Assembly: GCA_031772625.1 (NCBI GenBank)
Contig: CM062815.1
Span: forward strand, 121,505,977-121,569,976
From: Pinus tabuliformis
Lineage: Eukaryota > Streptophyta > Pinopsida > Pinales > Pinaceae
Length of the DNA stretch: 64,000 nucleotides
Reading direction: 5' to 3'
Made by a program: the position numbers and the translations under genes. The notes under the pieces were generated by a model that was given only the letters and a program-made list of their open reading frames with translations, was not told the origin of the DNA and ran no database searches. The stretch's first letter is position 1, and each line of letters opens with the position of its first letter. Below are positions 45,214 to 57,897 of the stretch, one piece after another.

Positions 45214-46004
45214 TTTTTTCCTTTGACCAATAACCTATGGCTGAGGAATAGTCCGTTAGGCTCTCATTTTCCCATAAAATACAATAAATATACAACTCTA
45301 CTTACTTTTTGTTGCTGTCCTTGGCAACCAGTCCTTCTACAATCCTCTTTTGGCACTAGGCCTGCTCCTTTAGACCTCTGCTATCAACCTATATCGCCAA
45401 CTCCCTTTGCCTCCATCTAGCACCCTTCTCTCTTGCTAAAGCAACCCTTATTTTGTTGTTTCTAGCCCTTGTTTCGCTGTTGTAGCCCTCATTCTGTTGA
45501 TTGAAGCCCTCGGCCTCCCTGTTCAACAATCACAGGCCCTGCGGCTTTGTGACCTGTAGCTTGCGGCCTAAGTCCTCGGCCTTGCTCAAGACCAACCTTA
45601 AATTTCTTCAACATACTTTACCCTGTTTACTACCACAGAAAACTGGGCTACTTCAGATTGCTACTGCAAAAAAAAAGTCGGCTACCTCGGATGCTAGACT
45701 CCTTGCTTATTGTGGATTCTTCTTAGGTCTCCTCACTAGTGATGTCCTTCACACTTGATCTCTCTAGCCTATCCTTTGGCTAGTTTATATACTTGTCCAA
45801 GGGGTGTGAAACCCCAAGTGGTGTGTCGCTTGGCCTTGCTGGCTGACTTGAGCCTACTTGACTCATAATTAAATTAAATTTATTAAATTCTTTTTTTTTG
45901 TGTTTCAAGCCCGCTCCTTTGGGTCCAAAACCCCAAACTCAAAACCTCAAAGCCCCAAGGACTTTTCCACTTGGAAATACCTTCCAAGCTACCAAATTTC
46001 AACA
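45214..46004 (-). repeat. E1 5' LTR, last piece
   Basis: Begins with sequence matching E2 LTR position about 48489 (CCTTTGACCAA.., GGCTGAGG) and ends CCAAATTTCAACA. Its final 190 bp (45815-46004) matches 33021-33207 closely, which is what identifies both as ends of one element. Confidence 0.8.
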
Positions 46005-46499
46005 ACTGCTGGGTCTCAAATCTTTTGCAGCTAACCCTTTTCCTTGCTGTGGCCATCCTCTCCTGGCTACGAGTTCCTTCATCAACCTCGACCCTTCCTT
46101 CGTGGCTGGGACTAGCTTTACCAGTCCTAAAAAAGAGCCACCCCACTTCCTTTGTCGTGCGACCAAGTTGACGGTTTCCTCGTGCAGTGAACTCACCTCT
46201 CAAGAAGAATGATCCTTTATGCTTCTTGCCATCAAGCCTCTCCATTGGCTTCTTATTTATACTTGTCCATAGGTCCCTTTGGAAGCCCCCTTGTCCATCA
46301 AGAAACCTCCAACATTAACCTCAACATTAAATTAGAATAACAAATGCTTTCCTTGGGCATAGAACCCCATCACTTTTGGTACAAAGCCTAGAACTTGGGT
46401 GCAAAGCCCACACACTCATATTTAGTGGGTGTTTCTCTCTCACAAGCCTAGCACTAAGGACATGTGAGAGTACCTCCCTATACCTTCCAATTTCAACAC

Positions 46500-48180
46500 T
46501 CACTCTTTGCGAGGGAGGTACTTCCATTCCTTGGAAGTCTATATGTTTCCTACACTGGAGCACAATCATATTCCATCGCTGCTCTCCGACATTCATGATA
46601 AGTTTCATCTTTCGTCACAAAAGCAAAACTTGCTGTAAGAACAAAACCCTTCTTCGAAGTTTCGTTGCTACTAGAAGCCTCCTGCTTCTTCTTTTTCTGA
46701 TAGGCCTTTAAACCAGTCCGCTGTTCCTTCTTGTCAGATAGTGAAGTCTCCTTTCTTCTTTGTGACGACGCACCCTTTTGGGGTTGCTAACTCTCCCTCT
46801 GAATTAGTGAACTCCCGCTGGAACGAGACTCCCTTTGAGTCTCTGAAACCTTCTTCTTTCCTTGGTCAATAGGCTTGCCCTTTAGCCTGTACAGACCATT
46901 CTCTCTGACTCCAAGAACCACTCCTGGGCTAGAGTTAGATCCATTGGGCTTGAGCATCACCTTTCCATTCTGGAATAGAGCATCAACCTCTTTGCCTCAG
47001 TTGTTGTGATTTAAAGCACGCTGCACTTGAGCTTTGGCACCCAAAGTACATCCTGGACTAGCAACAATCCACTTGACTCCATCTTGAATTGTACAGTCTT
47101 GGTTCCTCCGACTGCATCTTGACTCTTGTCACCAATCTTCACATTTAGATCAAAGTCCCACTGGGTTAGGTTCTCAAACATTTCTCATGTTCCTATCCTA
47201 TGTTTTCAGGCTCCACCGTCTAGGAACAAAGCATCCTCACAAATGGTGCTCCCGGAGAAATGAGAGATAAGAGAAAATTCCTCGTCAAATCTCCCAACAA
47301 AATCATCCTTGTCGATTGTAGCTGGAGCAACCATTGCCATCTCAAGCTTCCTCTCTTTACCTCCTTTCTTCTTATGCAAACACTTGCTTGCATAATGACC
47401 AAACTCTTGACATGCAAAGCATTTCATTTTGTTCAAGTCCTTTTTCTTGTTGCCATTGTTGAACTTCCCTTTGCCCTTCTTCAACTTACTAGCGAGGACA
47501 ACATTCTCATTATTAGGACTCTTTTGCTGAAGATCCTTGTCCTGAGGTTCCTCCTAGATGAAATCATCCCATGACCTGTTCCAATATGGAAGATTCTCTC
47601 GTGATACTACCCCTTTGATGAATGGTTTCCATTGCTCTAAGAAGCCCTTGTAGTCCTCACCAACTCTGATTCTTCCACATTACCCCCTAAGCTGCAAGCT
47701 CATCATGAACTTGAGAAATCTTTGTAAGATAGAAAGTCACATTCGACGAACCTGTCATCTTGATCTCCCTAAGCTTCTCTCTTAATACCATCTTCCGATT
47801 CTCATTCTTGTTTTAAAACAATGCTTTTAGAGCTTCCCACATGTTCCATGCAATGTCTTTTTCGGTGAGATGAGGTGTCAAATGATCCTTGACTCCATCA
47901 AGAATGACCAATTTGGCCTTGGCATTTGCTTTGTTATGCAAAGTCAAAGCTATTGCATCAGTTGGTGCCTTGATCTGGGTGTTGGCATAATCCCACAGAT
48001 CATTCACCAACAACACTAAGCTTGATTCTTTCCTTCCACAAATTGTAGTTGGATATCCCTTCCAACCAGTCCTCAAAGCTCAAGCTGAAAACCCATTTTC
48101 TCTATTGGATTCTTATTCGGAAATCCAAGAGACCAACTGTCCCTCCTTCAACAACAAGGCAACTCAACTCCCTCTTAGAG
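46500..48180 (-). pseudogene. E2 gag and protease remnant
   Basis: From the right: a gag segment 'LVNDLWDYANTQIKAPTDAI', 'KAKLVILDGVKDHLTPHLTE', 'KDIAWNMWEALKALF' (47813-48076), then 'SSNVTFYLTKI' and, after breaks, the knuckle CFACQEFGHYASKC at about 47385-47425. Next come 'ICEDALFLDGGA' (protease active-site region, DSGA changed to DGGA) and 'VQDVLWVPKLK' near 47025-47060. A fragment 'ENGLYRLKGKPID' (about 46865-46910) resembles the GAG-pre-integrase start. Everything after is low-complexity basic sequence ending near the PPT. No pol domains follow. It is damaged by several stops. Confidence 0.75.
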
Positions 48181-48234
48181 CTGCCACTTGTGCACAATTT
48201 GACCCAACTCCTCTTCAAAGTAGCTTTGATACCA

Positions 48235-49319
48235 TGTTAGAATTCCATGCACCCTAGGTCGAGTCTATGCTTTAGCTAGAAGACATAAACACACTGAAAA
48301 TGCCTAACTTCAAAACTTTTGCACAATGAAATATACCAACAATTAGATCAATGTACAATACACAATAATTAATGCCTAAACTTGTTTTTTTATTATTCCT
48401 TTAACAAGAAATCCACAAGGCTCCTGTACCGGGGATAGTGGCCCTTTACAATCACCTAGCAAATGCCCAAATATCAGGTCAATCCCTTTGACCAAGTCAC
48501 CTAGGGCTGAGGCTTTGTCCTCTAAGCCCTCTCTGCCTAAATATATACACCTACAACACCCTAACTACACTATTGTAGCAAACTAGGGCTTTACTAGCCC
48601 TCCTTAAATCACCTAAACGACAATATGCTTACCTAGCAGTTCTCTTGTAGCCCACGATCAACCTACTAACCCTTGTTTTCCTCCACAACTAGCACTGTTT
48701 AGCCTTGGCTTGCTCCCTTAGGTGCTCAACCTCCTTTCCTGGCCCTCAGTCAACCTTTTCTCCTTGCTATAACCCTTAGCCAACCCCCTTAAGCAATTTC
48801 TAGACCTAGGTCTCCTTCAACAACTCTTGTTGTCCCTTGCAGCCTGCTGCTAGGCCTTAGATCGTCTGCGACCAACCCTTTTGCTTGCTATGCCCAAACT
48901 CTCCTAGCTACAACTTCCTTCAACAACCCTCGACCCTTCCTTTTTGGCGGTGGCTGGCTTTACCAATCCTAAAATAAAGTTGTCGCACTTGCTTTCTCTT
49001 GTGGCTAGGTTTGCAATTTCCTAATGAGGTGAAATCACCTCTCAAGAAGAATGATCGATTATGTTTCTTGCCATGAATCCTCTCCATCAACTTCTTATTT
49101 ATACTTGCCCATAGGTCCCTTTGGAAGACCCCTTGTCCATTAAAAAACCCCCAACATCAACCTCAACTTTAAATTAGAATAATAATGCTTTCCTTGAGCA
49201 TAGAACCCCATCACTTTGGGTACAAAGCCCACACACTCATACTTTATGGGTATCTCCCTCTCACAAGCCTAGCACCAAGGACATGTGAGAGTACCTCTCG
49301 ATGCTACTCAATTTCAACA
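48235..49319 (-). repeat. 5' LTR of E2
   Basis: A 1085-bp uninterrupted LTR, used here as the reference for the pieces of the E1 LTR. TGTTAGAATTCC..ATTTCAACA. Confidence 0.88.
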
Positions 49320-50041
49320 AAGCCACCATGTTTCCTTGCCAACCATGAGGAGAGAGTAACCAAAAGATGGCTTTGCTTCTCTAGTTTCTCTAATCTCTAT
49401 TTGAGTTTTAGATGTAGGCAAGTACAGTGTGAGCAACAAATGTTTCAATATGCCAGTAAAGCTCAACAATCCCATAGAATTTGGTATCTCTTGTATTGTT
49501 GGTTATCAAATTTGGTACAAAGTCCTTAACCGATGGGTTGACATACTCATCTACTCAGTATGTGCACTCCACATTGATGTCCTCCTCCATGGATATGAGT
49601 TTATTGTTAATTATAGATGGAGGTAATCGTTGAAAGGTGGTCATGACAAAAACAACAATATGGTTTGCCTTGGTTCAATGGAGAGGGGCTTTTCCTCGGC
49701 GAGTAGAGTGAGGACCCATAATGATTAGAACAAGCAATAGATTGAAAACAGAGGAGCGTAAAAGGATCCCTATACCAGAACCAAAATTGACAAAGCTATA
49801 CATGGTAACCTGTGTAAAGGCCTTAGTTATTACCATCATGTTGCGTGAGAGTTGAATGTTTAGGATGGGTCGTGTTAACCACCAAAAAGTGAGTAACTCA
49901 TAGGAGAAACTATTTTCGCCTCCTTAGACAACCAACCAGCTAGCAACCCTATTTGACCAACACATAACATGATGCCAAGATCCTCCACTTCTTGCTCCGG
50001 TAAGATTTCGCTCTCCCATTTGGCATTCCTTCTTGAAGGAG
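49320..50041. other. Unassigned spacer
   Basis: I see no gene, LTR end or TIR. Short frames on both strands show no recognisable domain. It may be remnant TE interior. Confidence 0.5.
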
Positions 50042-51154
50042 TGTGCAAAATCATCGATTGCAATAAACTGGAAACTATTCTTCTAACTGATGCAGTTTAT
50101 ATGTCTTCTCTTAATTAATTAATGACAAATAACGAATAGCTTACTACTGCAATCTTCACAATCTAAAATAAACGTTCCGGAAAATAAATCAGGAACTAAG
50201 AAATAATGCACACATGTAAAATGACACCAATGATTTAGACTAATTTCCTCGGAAAAACCTCGAAGTGAAAACCAATGCAACAAATGAGGGTTTAGATTCT
50301 ATTATCTTCAACAAATTAGAGAGCACATAGATCTGCTTGCCAAAGCACTGTCAAAGCTCCATAAAATTTTCCCAACCACTCTAACTAGCAGATCGACCTG
50401 GAAACCCTTTGTTTCCCTTGCAAAATCCAACTCGATCTCCTCCAGTAAATGCGCACAAAAAACGTTGTTGCGAGAAATACACACTTGATGGAAACTGAGA
50501 TTTGCTGATCCTGCACTGCTTCGGTGATCCTGCACTCGCACTAGACAACTTGCTTTGACCACTAGACTTGATTCCGGCAATTGGAAAAGCGATCTGCTGC
50601 CCAAATCTGTGCACTGGAGAAACTCGCACAACCTTCCCGCTGGTAAACTCGACCTCTGCAAATTTCAATGGAAATCTCCCTTGGAAACCCTCTCTCCAAT
50701 TTCTATTGATCCTCTCACTGATGCTTTGCTGGCTCAAACTCTTCCCTCGCTAAATGTTGTGCACTAGGAAATTTGCATTGCCCTGCTCTCTTGCTCATTC
50801 GATGTGTCTTCTCCAAGCCCCATCGACTTGCTCTTATAATTCTCTCGCTAGAGCACCAACAACCAAGATCTAATTGTGATTGATGGCTCAGATCTTAGAC
50901 TCTGTCAAATTACTTTTGAGAAGTCTCTAGAGCAAAAGTCGATTTCCTTAATTAATACACTTTAATTAACCAATTTTCCTAAGTTAGACTTAGGAAATTT
51001 TAATTATCTGGTCAATTAATTTAATTAAGGTGTTTCAGAGCCATATCTCGCGAAACCATTTCTGGGTATTGGAGATCTCATGTTCCTTAGTCTCTTTGAC
51101 ACCTTAGAGACTAGAACACCTGTTTGATGCTACCACAATATCCAAAAACTAACA
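50042..51154. repeat. Solo LTR 'b'
   Basis: 1113 bp, TGTGCAAAATC..AAACTAACA, with imperfect flanks AGGAG (50037-50041) and AGAAG (51155-51159). It parallels solo LTR 'a'. Shared landmarks are TGCAAT(A/T)AACTGGA, ACAAATAACGA, GAGGGTTT and TAGACTTAGGAAAT. No coding region or partner is present. Confidence 0.72.
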
Positions 51155-51159
51155 AGAAG

Positions 51160-52352
51160 GTGGGTTATCCATTGACAGGTACTTTAACCATTTTGTAATC
51201 ATGTGCTTTCACTTAATGTTTTGGGCATATGGATCAAGAGGAAAATTTGATGATTGACCTATTTTGATTGTATTTCTTGTTCCCTCACTTCACTTGGGAG
51301 GTTAGTCTTTGACTCTAGTCCAGTGGGACCTCCTTTGAGGCCTTAGGGTTTTAGGAAGGACACTACATGTCCAAGATATGCCATACTTACCACTTTCCAT
51401 CTTTCCCATTATTTCATCTCCATTCTTCGCGCTGGTGGTCATTGGTCATGGAGATTGGCACCCTTTCATCTTCATCCTTGAGTTTGGGTTGAAAAACTTT
51501 GCCCTAGAGGTTGATGCAACTAAAAGAAAGTTTTTTAAAGGCACAAGAAAGCCACAATGTAAGAAGAAGATAAAATGCAAAAATATTGTTGGGACATTTG
51601 ATTAGCACATGGGCAAAAGCCTAGCACGATCTCTACCCCCAGCCACCCCCCTATTAGCCATCACTGAGCACATGATGCTCCATCTATATAAGGAACTCTT
51701 ATAATGTCCCAACCATAATGAGTGATAAACGAACTCATCTTTAAGGGTTATTAAATGCTAAATCTCAAAAAGCAAGCTTGGACTCCTGAGCTATGCACCC
51801 AAATCAAAGCAAATCATAAAAAAGTAAAAGGTGCACTGTGCACCAGAGGGTTGTAAGAAGTAGGTTGAGGAAAGGGGTAACTCATGCCTCCATGATTGCT
51901 TCCTCCTTACATCTATACACTCAGGATGTTGGACCTCCATTAGCTGGTCACTTGGTTTTGACACCTTGCCTTGAAGTCATTCCCACTTTGTTGCCACCAT
52001 TTTCATATACACCTATGGATTGATGGGATGACTTGAGACATTCCCCTTCCCCTTGGGGGCTAGAAACACCTAATAGGGTTATCCATTTAATCATCCCTAA
52101 TATAAGGAGGTAACCTGTTTACTAGACTTGATCTAGTTAGACATTTGAAGGTGAGCTTTGTGTGAAATATTATTGTGCCCCCATCATTATGTGTGCTCCA
52201 CGATGATGCATCTATGCTTATTGTACCTGATGATTATTGATTTTCACTTGATCTTGAGAGGGTTTTTGTCAGGTGGCTTCATATAGTAGCAGAGGCCTCC
52301 TGAGAGATGATTTCCCTCCTTTCTTAGCAGCATTGCAAAGGTCGTTTACTTG
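51160..52352. other. Unassigned region
   Basis: No gene or repeat family recognised on either strand. A 75-codon frame at 51378-51605 has no visible domain. Nothing supports a host gene. Confidence 0.45.
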
Positions 52353-52360
52353 TTCTAGAG

Positions 52361-53316
52361 CAAGGTTGCTTGGAAGCGGGAAGTGGAAGCAGAAGTGGGA
52401 ACGGGGAGCGGCAATTTTTAGAAGCTTCTGGGTCGGGAGCGATTTTTATATAATATATATTTTTATATATTTTGATGCATACATGTCAACAAAAGCATGT
52501 AGAATGATGAATTAGTTATAAAAGCATAAAAACATGGATTAAACCATATAACATCAATCATCTAGTAGTTATAATCTTCATCAACCACAGGTCCATAAGT
52601 TACAACATCTCGAATCTCATTTGATTGCGTTTGGATCCTAGTCCTTGATCAGGGGGTGTGGGGGGGGCTTGCCCCCCCACTATTGTTGCAGGAGGGGGGG
52701 CGGAAACAACCTTTGAGCCCCCCCTGGCAGGGCCCCCGAAAGGAAATTTTTGAGAAAATTGCCTTGTAAAGTATTGTAAATTTGTAGTCAATCCGGACCC
52801 ATTCATTTGGCGGAAGATCCGATGGTAGGAGTTATGTTAATTTAAGGTTTTTTTCCCTAGATGTCAACCCTCCATTTGTATGAGAGAATTGTGTTGTAGC
52901 TGGGTATTGTTTTATATCTATTCCTATCTTTTGCTAGCACTTGATCATAAGTTTTGACTCATACAGTTTTATTTTCATCACATGGCATAATCTTGTAGAG
53001 ATGCTTTCTTACGCAAGTATATGAATTAATGTAGGTTGTTTTACAATGAGAGCATGTAAAATTTGTTGTTCTAACCCTTTTCCTTCTCACTAGCTTTGTC
53101 ACATACTTTTACAAAGGTGTTGAACAGTAGACTGATTTTTTTTTTGCGAAGAAAAGCTAGGGAACGATTTTTTTTTTTATGGGAGCGCGTTCTCGAGAAT
53201 CACTCCCAAATGGGAGCGATTCGGGAGCGTGCTCCCAAGGTTTCTCCCTGAGCGCTTCTGTCCAAAGCGCGCTTTGGGAGCAGAACCGAGGGGGCAGGGT
53301 GCTCCCCGCAACACTG
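52361..53316. mobile_element. Non-autonomous GC-rich hAT (GGAGCG family)
   Basis: 956 bp with a perfect 8-bp duplication TTCTAGAG (52353-52360, 53317-53324). Termini are CAAGGTTGCTTGGAAGCG and, reverse-complemented, CAGTGTTGCGGGGAGCAC. Subterminal repeats of GGGAGCG, GGAAGCGGG and GGAGCGATT lie at 52375-52445 and 53165-53310. The interior is AT-rich except for a G/C-tract palindrome around 52658-52680 (GTGGGGGGG..CCCCCCCAC). No transposase is encoded. Its TIR core GTTGC and GAAGCG words resemble those of hAT-1/hAT-2. Confidence 0.9.
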
Positions 53317-53324
53317 TTCTAGAG

Positions 53325-54265
53325 AGAGGACGTGACCTTGACGATGTAGTGTCGCGTATCTTGAGTTGAGTGTTGGACTACTTGATGACCCTACATGATG
53401 CTTGACACTTTGAGGTACTCCCATATGCTAAAATGATAAGCTCAAGAAGCTTGGTTTTGAGATATTAATGATGTGCCCAGTGGACCCAAGACGCCCTCAG
53501 GCTGGCCTTGACATTGTTTAATGGGCGTTGCTTGTTCCAGAGTCCAAATGATGATGGTTATCCTTGAGATGACAAGGGAGGGCTTACACATCACTTGTTA
53601 ACCCTAACGTTTGAGTAGGAGAGTGCCATGTCACCCTTCTTGCCATTTAGATGGTGAAGTTGGGCACCATGGAGATGACGTCTTGGTAGGGAGGCACATT
53701 GGAGGCATGCCTATGATCTTAGAGAAACATCTTGGAGCATGGGGTAGTTATTGGCCCACATGACACTTGTGGCATTTAGAGCTCATTTGGAGGATGACGT
53801 TAGAGTGGAGAAGGGTTTTCTCCCACATGTGTTGGCATTTATGGCATCTTTTGTTATGTTTTTGAGCTATGTGGTTGGCTTGTGACCTCTATCTTGTGGA
53901 ACACAAAAATTAAACTTGTAATTAGGGCTTTACTTCTATTTTTTTGTAAAAAATGAGAGTTAGTTCTCATATAAATAGAGACTCCACTCATTTCATTTCA
54001 TCATCACACATTATATTCTTTTCCTCTCTAAAAGAATGCGAGCTAGTCTTTTTCGCTACTATGGACAAGATGTGATCTTTTATTGGTGTGGCTTTCTTTC
54101 AAGTTTTGCATGGAGATGTTATTTTGAATTGCAAGAAGTGCCTTTGTTGAGGATTTTGTAAGTTTAATGCTTTGTCATTAATATTTTGCATGCTGAATTT
54201 ATGAAGTACGGTTTCTATTTGTGCCATGACTAAATGCTTAATTATTGTTGAAATCTTACTACATT
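53325..54265. other. Unassigned region
   Basis: No recognised gene. 53900-54090 has promoter-like features ('ctcatataaatagagactcc' followed by CT-rich leader sequence) and could be part of an LTR, but no ends are visible. Confidence 0.4.
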
Positions 54266-54946
54266 ATTGCATGCAGTGTTGCACGAAGCGCCCCCCCCCC
54301 CCGGATCGAAGCTCCGAAGCGCGCCCCGTACGGAAGCGCCGTACGAAGCGCGCTTCGGAATTATGGAAGCGGCGCTTCGGCAATTTAAAACGCTTCCTGG
54401 AATTTCCGAAGCGCCGGCCGGAAGCGCCGCTTCCATGGCTCCGAAGCGCGCTTCGTACGGCTTCACGCACGCTTCCGTACACTTCGGCCAAAGGGGGCGC
54501 CGCAAGGGAAAAAAGACGCATTTTTTTTTTAAGTTAGGTTAACTCAACATTAAGGGGGTGGGTTAGGGTGAGGTTAGAGTGAGGTTAAGGTGAGGAATGA
54601 AAAGAATAAAGCCCCCATTCATTCCTCATTTTCTCACTTTGAGTTTATGAGAGTTGGAGAAGAGAAGAGAGGAGAGGAGAAGAGAAGAGAGGAAAGGAGA
54701 GGAGAAGAGAGGAGAGCTTGGAGGAGTGAAGAAGAAGGAGCTAGGAGAAGGAGGAGGAGCTTGGAGCAAGAGCTTGGAGGACTTCATCTACAAGAGCTAA
54801 AGAGGTAAGTTCAAACCCCAAACTCCCTTGTTTTTTTGACAATTTTTTTGTATTTTTCTCCTCCCTCTCCTACTCTTTCCCATTGTTTCTACTTGCTCCT
54901 TTATTTACAGGTTGCCGTTGTCCACCACCTATATCCATATTCCAAG

Positions 54947-57402
54947 ATGGTGTTCTTTTGGCTTCTATGTATCATTCCACTCTTGGTTTTAATGATGGCA
55001 AAGGTGAGGAATAGAAGGGAAGAAACAGAAGAGGACATTGGTGATGGTCCTAATAGGAGTGACCCAATGTATGATGAGGAGGAAGGGTTTGAAGAGGAAG
55101 GGGATGAACTTGAAGGGGACACTGAAACACAAGATGGGAAAGCTACATCAACACCCTTGTGGAACTATGTGACCAAACTTGATGGGGGAAAGGGTGGTGG
55201 ATCTTACAAATTTGTGTGCCCTCATGGTTGTCATGGAGGAAAACCATATTGTGGTTCATATACCCGTCTGAGGAGGCATCTTTGTGGGGTGCTGGACAGT
55301 GATGAAAAAAAGGGTTCTGTGGGGGTACAAATTTGCCCAAACATTTCAACTGAAGAAAGAAGAAAATACATCCAAATAGAGATGGCTGCACAACAAAAAA
55401 ACAAGAAACAAAAAACTCATTCTGAATCAAGTGCAACCTCTAAATTTGGTAGTTGCTCATCTCCTCATGGTACTTCTGCAAGCTCTGGAGGTAGAAGAAC
55501 AATAGGGGATTTCCTTAATGTTGCTGGGAGGGATGATGTGGATGGAAAGATAGTCCGTTTTCTTTGTGCTTGCGGTGTACCATTCAATGTGCTTCGCTCT
55601 CCCTATTGGCATGAAATGGTAAAGGCCATCAATGAAGCCCCAAAAGGATACAAGGCCCCCAACTATGAGAAAGCTAGAACAGTGTTATTAGAAAGAGAAA
55701 AAACTAAGGTTCAAAGAGCTTTGACACGTTTTACAAATGAGTGGGTAGATTCTGGGGTATCCATTGTATCAGATGGGTGGACAAATATTAGAAACCAACA
55801 TTTGATAAATGTTCTTGGTGTTTCTTCTAGTGGTGCAGTATTTATTGCATGTCATGACTCCTCCTCCATCACTGCATCTGCACAAAACATTGCAGATCTC
55901 CTATTGAAATCAATCAAAGATGTTGGTCCGAATAATGTGGTTCAAGTGATCACAGATAATGCAACAAATTGTAAGGCAGCAGGAAAAATTATTGAGCGTA
56001 CTCATCCACACATCTTTTGGTCTGGGTGCCTGGTTCACACATTGAACCTTTTGATGCATGATATTGTGAAACACAAAGAATGTGGGTGGATTGCTGAGGT
56101 TTACAGGAGAGGGAAGCAGCTCATTAAATTCATCACAGGGCATACAAGGGTAAACTACTTCTATGACACTTACTCCAAGTTGCAATTGCTTAAAATTGCA
56201 AAGACAAGATTTGCTAGTTATTACCTCACCTTTAGGCGGCTAGTGAAGGTGAGACAAGCTTTAACTAATCTGGTGTGTGCTGAAACATGGGATGAAATTA
56301 ACACTGACATAGATGGTGCTAATGCAGTCAAGGACACTGTTCTTGACAGTTACTTTTGGGGACAGGTTAAATATGTTTTGCAATTCACCAAACCAATTTA
56401 TTACATGATCAAGTTTGCAGATTCAGATCGACCAGTAATTGGGGAGGTGTATGAGCAAATGGATAGCATGTTGGGGCAGATTAAAGACATTGTTGAGCCT
56501 AGAGATATCACCTTGTACAATTATATTCGTGTAGAGGTGCAAAACCGATGGGAAATGCTAAATGTTCCATTGCATGCATTAGCATATGTTTTGACACCTA
56601 AATACTATCATCCATCATGTCTTTCAACACCAGCACCTGGGGGGGGAAGCAGGAGAAAACCACACCAAGATCAAGAGGTTCACCAAAAATATATGGCTGC
56701 ATTGAGTAAATTAATCCCTGATGAGGAGGACGCTGCATTGGTACGGAGACAGGTGAGCAGCTATACGCTCAACACTGGTCCATTTGGGAGCATGCATGCA
56801 ATTAAAGATCGAGAGACTTTTTCTGCTCTTGAGTGGTGGAACATGCATGGAGGGGGTACTCCACTTCTACAGAGTTTGGCATTGCGGGTGCTATCACAGG
56901 TGGTAAACACTTCTTCTGCAGAGAGGTGTTGGACCTCTTATTCTTTCATCCACAGTGTTAAAAGGAACAGGTTGAATTTAGACCGGGCAGAGAGCTTGGT
57001 TTATGTTCATTACAACTTGCGATTGTTGTCCCATTACTGTGAAGATGCAAAGTCTAATAAAGACTTGTTGATTTGGGACAAGAATCCAGAGGAGCCCAAT
57101 TTGGAGGATGGAGTGTTGCGACTAGAGCAATTAGAGGATGCTCTTATCCAGGTATGTCCATTGTGGTATGAATTTTCCAATTTTCCCTTATAAAGCATTT
57201 CTCTAATTCATGTTTTTTAATTTTTTTGTTAACTAGTGTTTTTTTTTTGCATGAATTTTTTGAGCGATTCTAGGATGATGATGACCGTGTTGATATGCCA
57301 CCACCCCCACCCCCATCTGGTCCCTTGGTTCCTAGGTTCCATGGTTCAACACCAACAGCAGGGGGTTCTTCTTCATCAATTTCAGTGCCACGACTTCCAT
57401 AG
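54947..57402 (+). CDS. hAT transposase of hAT-2, tail truncated by a stop
   Basis: Exon 54947-57151 joins exon 57274-57402 (intron GTATGT..TTCTAG 57152-57273), after a leader intron 54805-54910. The product is about 777 residues. The acidic N-terminus, BED finger, 'IVSDGWTN', 'VITDNATNC', 'GCLVHTLNLL', 'EWWNMHGG' and 'SSAERCWTSYSFIHS' are all intact. Differences from hAT-1 are scattered single substitutions plus a small N-terminal replacement (ETEEDIGDGPNRSD against EEGDELGPNSSD). In the last exon ACACAG of hAT-1 is CCATAG, giving a TAG at 57400-57402 that removes the Ser/Pro and RGG end of the tail. The catalytic region is complete, so it could still encode an active enzyme. Confidence 0.92.
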
Positions 57403-57894
57403 GCACCATCTTCTTCATTGCCACCACGTGGAGGCCCGCCACCACGTTCTATTCGTGGTGGAAGGAGGAGAGATTAGTAGATATATTCACAATCTACTAC
57501 TTTTTGTCATAGATTACTCATTAGACTTGTAGACTTGTGAATTTGAATTTTGAACCTTTTTGGCTTGGCGGTGACCAAGTGACATATTTTGTAAACATTA
57601 TTATTTGAATTTTGGACATGACAAATGTTGACAGTTGCTCACTTGCTAGATAAATCATAATATGCTCTATGTTTTATGTTTTATAATATGCTTAAATGTT
57701 TTATGTTTTATAATATGCTTAAAAATTTGATGTATGTTTGTAATAGCTAGAATATAGATGATTGTTGTACATACTAGTAACTACAATGGAATCATGGATG
57801 CCATATCTATCTTGATTTATGCAAAAATATGCATGTTTTCATGTCTTCTACAATTAATTTGGTATTTGGGATGTTTGTTTTGAGTATAAATGCA

Positions 57895-57897
<3 letters not shown>

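Larger units (their letters stand above)
33021..46004 (-). mobile_element. LTR element E1 with heavily interrupted 5' LTR
   Basis: A partial 3' LTR (about 33021-33207) ends CCAAATTTCAACA and is followed by CTCCCTCTTAGTGAGG (PPT complement). The internal region runs 33208-34310. The PBS complement AGCTCTGATACCA (34298-34310) abuts the 5' LTR that begins TGTTAGAATTTCC at 34311. That LTR continues through three separated pieces (34311-34536, 37479-37505, 45214-46004) and ends CCAAATTTCAACA, the same end as the 3' copy. The pieces sum to about 1.04 kb, like the E2 LTR (1.085 kb), and align with it in order. No gag or pol is recognised in the 1.1-kb interior, so it is non-autonomous. Confidence 0.78.
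46005..49319 (-). mobile_element. Gag-protease copia derivative E2
   Basis: The 3' LTR part is 46005-46498 (its left half is replaced by the E1 junction), the interior is 46499-48234, the PBS complement TAGCTTTGATACCA is 48221-48234, and the 5' LTR is 48235-49319 (TGTTAGAATTCC..ATTTCAACA). The E1 and E2 LTRs share the start and internal order, so they are the same family. The interior is too short for integrase, RT and RNase H, and none is seen. No left target duplication could be matched to AAGCC at 49320-49324. Confidence 0.8.

Noticed and set aside
51378-51605. 75-codon frame in the unassigned 51-52 kb region
   Set aside because: No recognisable domain, no splice or promoter context, and length within chance expectation for this composition.
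54226-54542. Several overlapping long frames on both strands at the hAT-2 left end (and 13654-13965)
   Set aside because: Produced by GC-rich inverted subterminal repeats without stops; no domain, and both strands are open at once.
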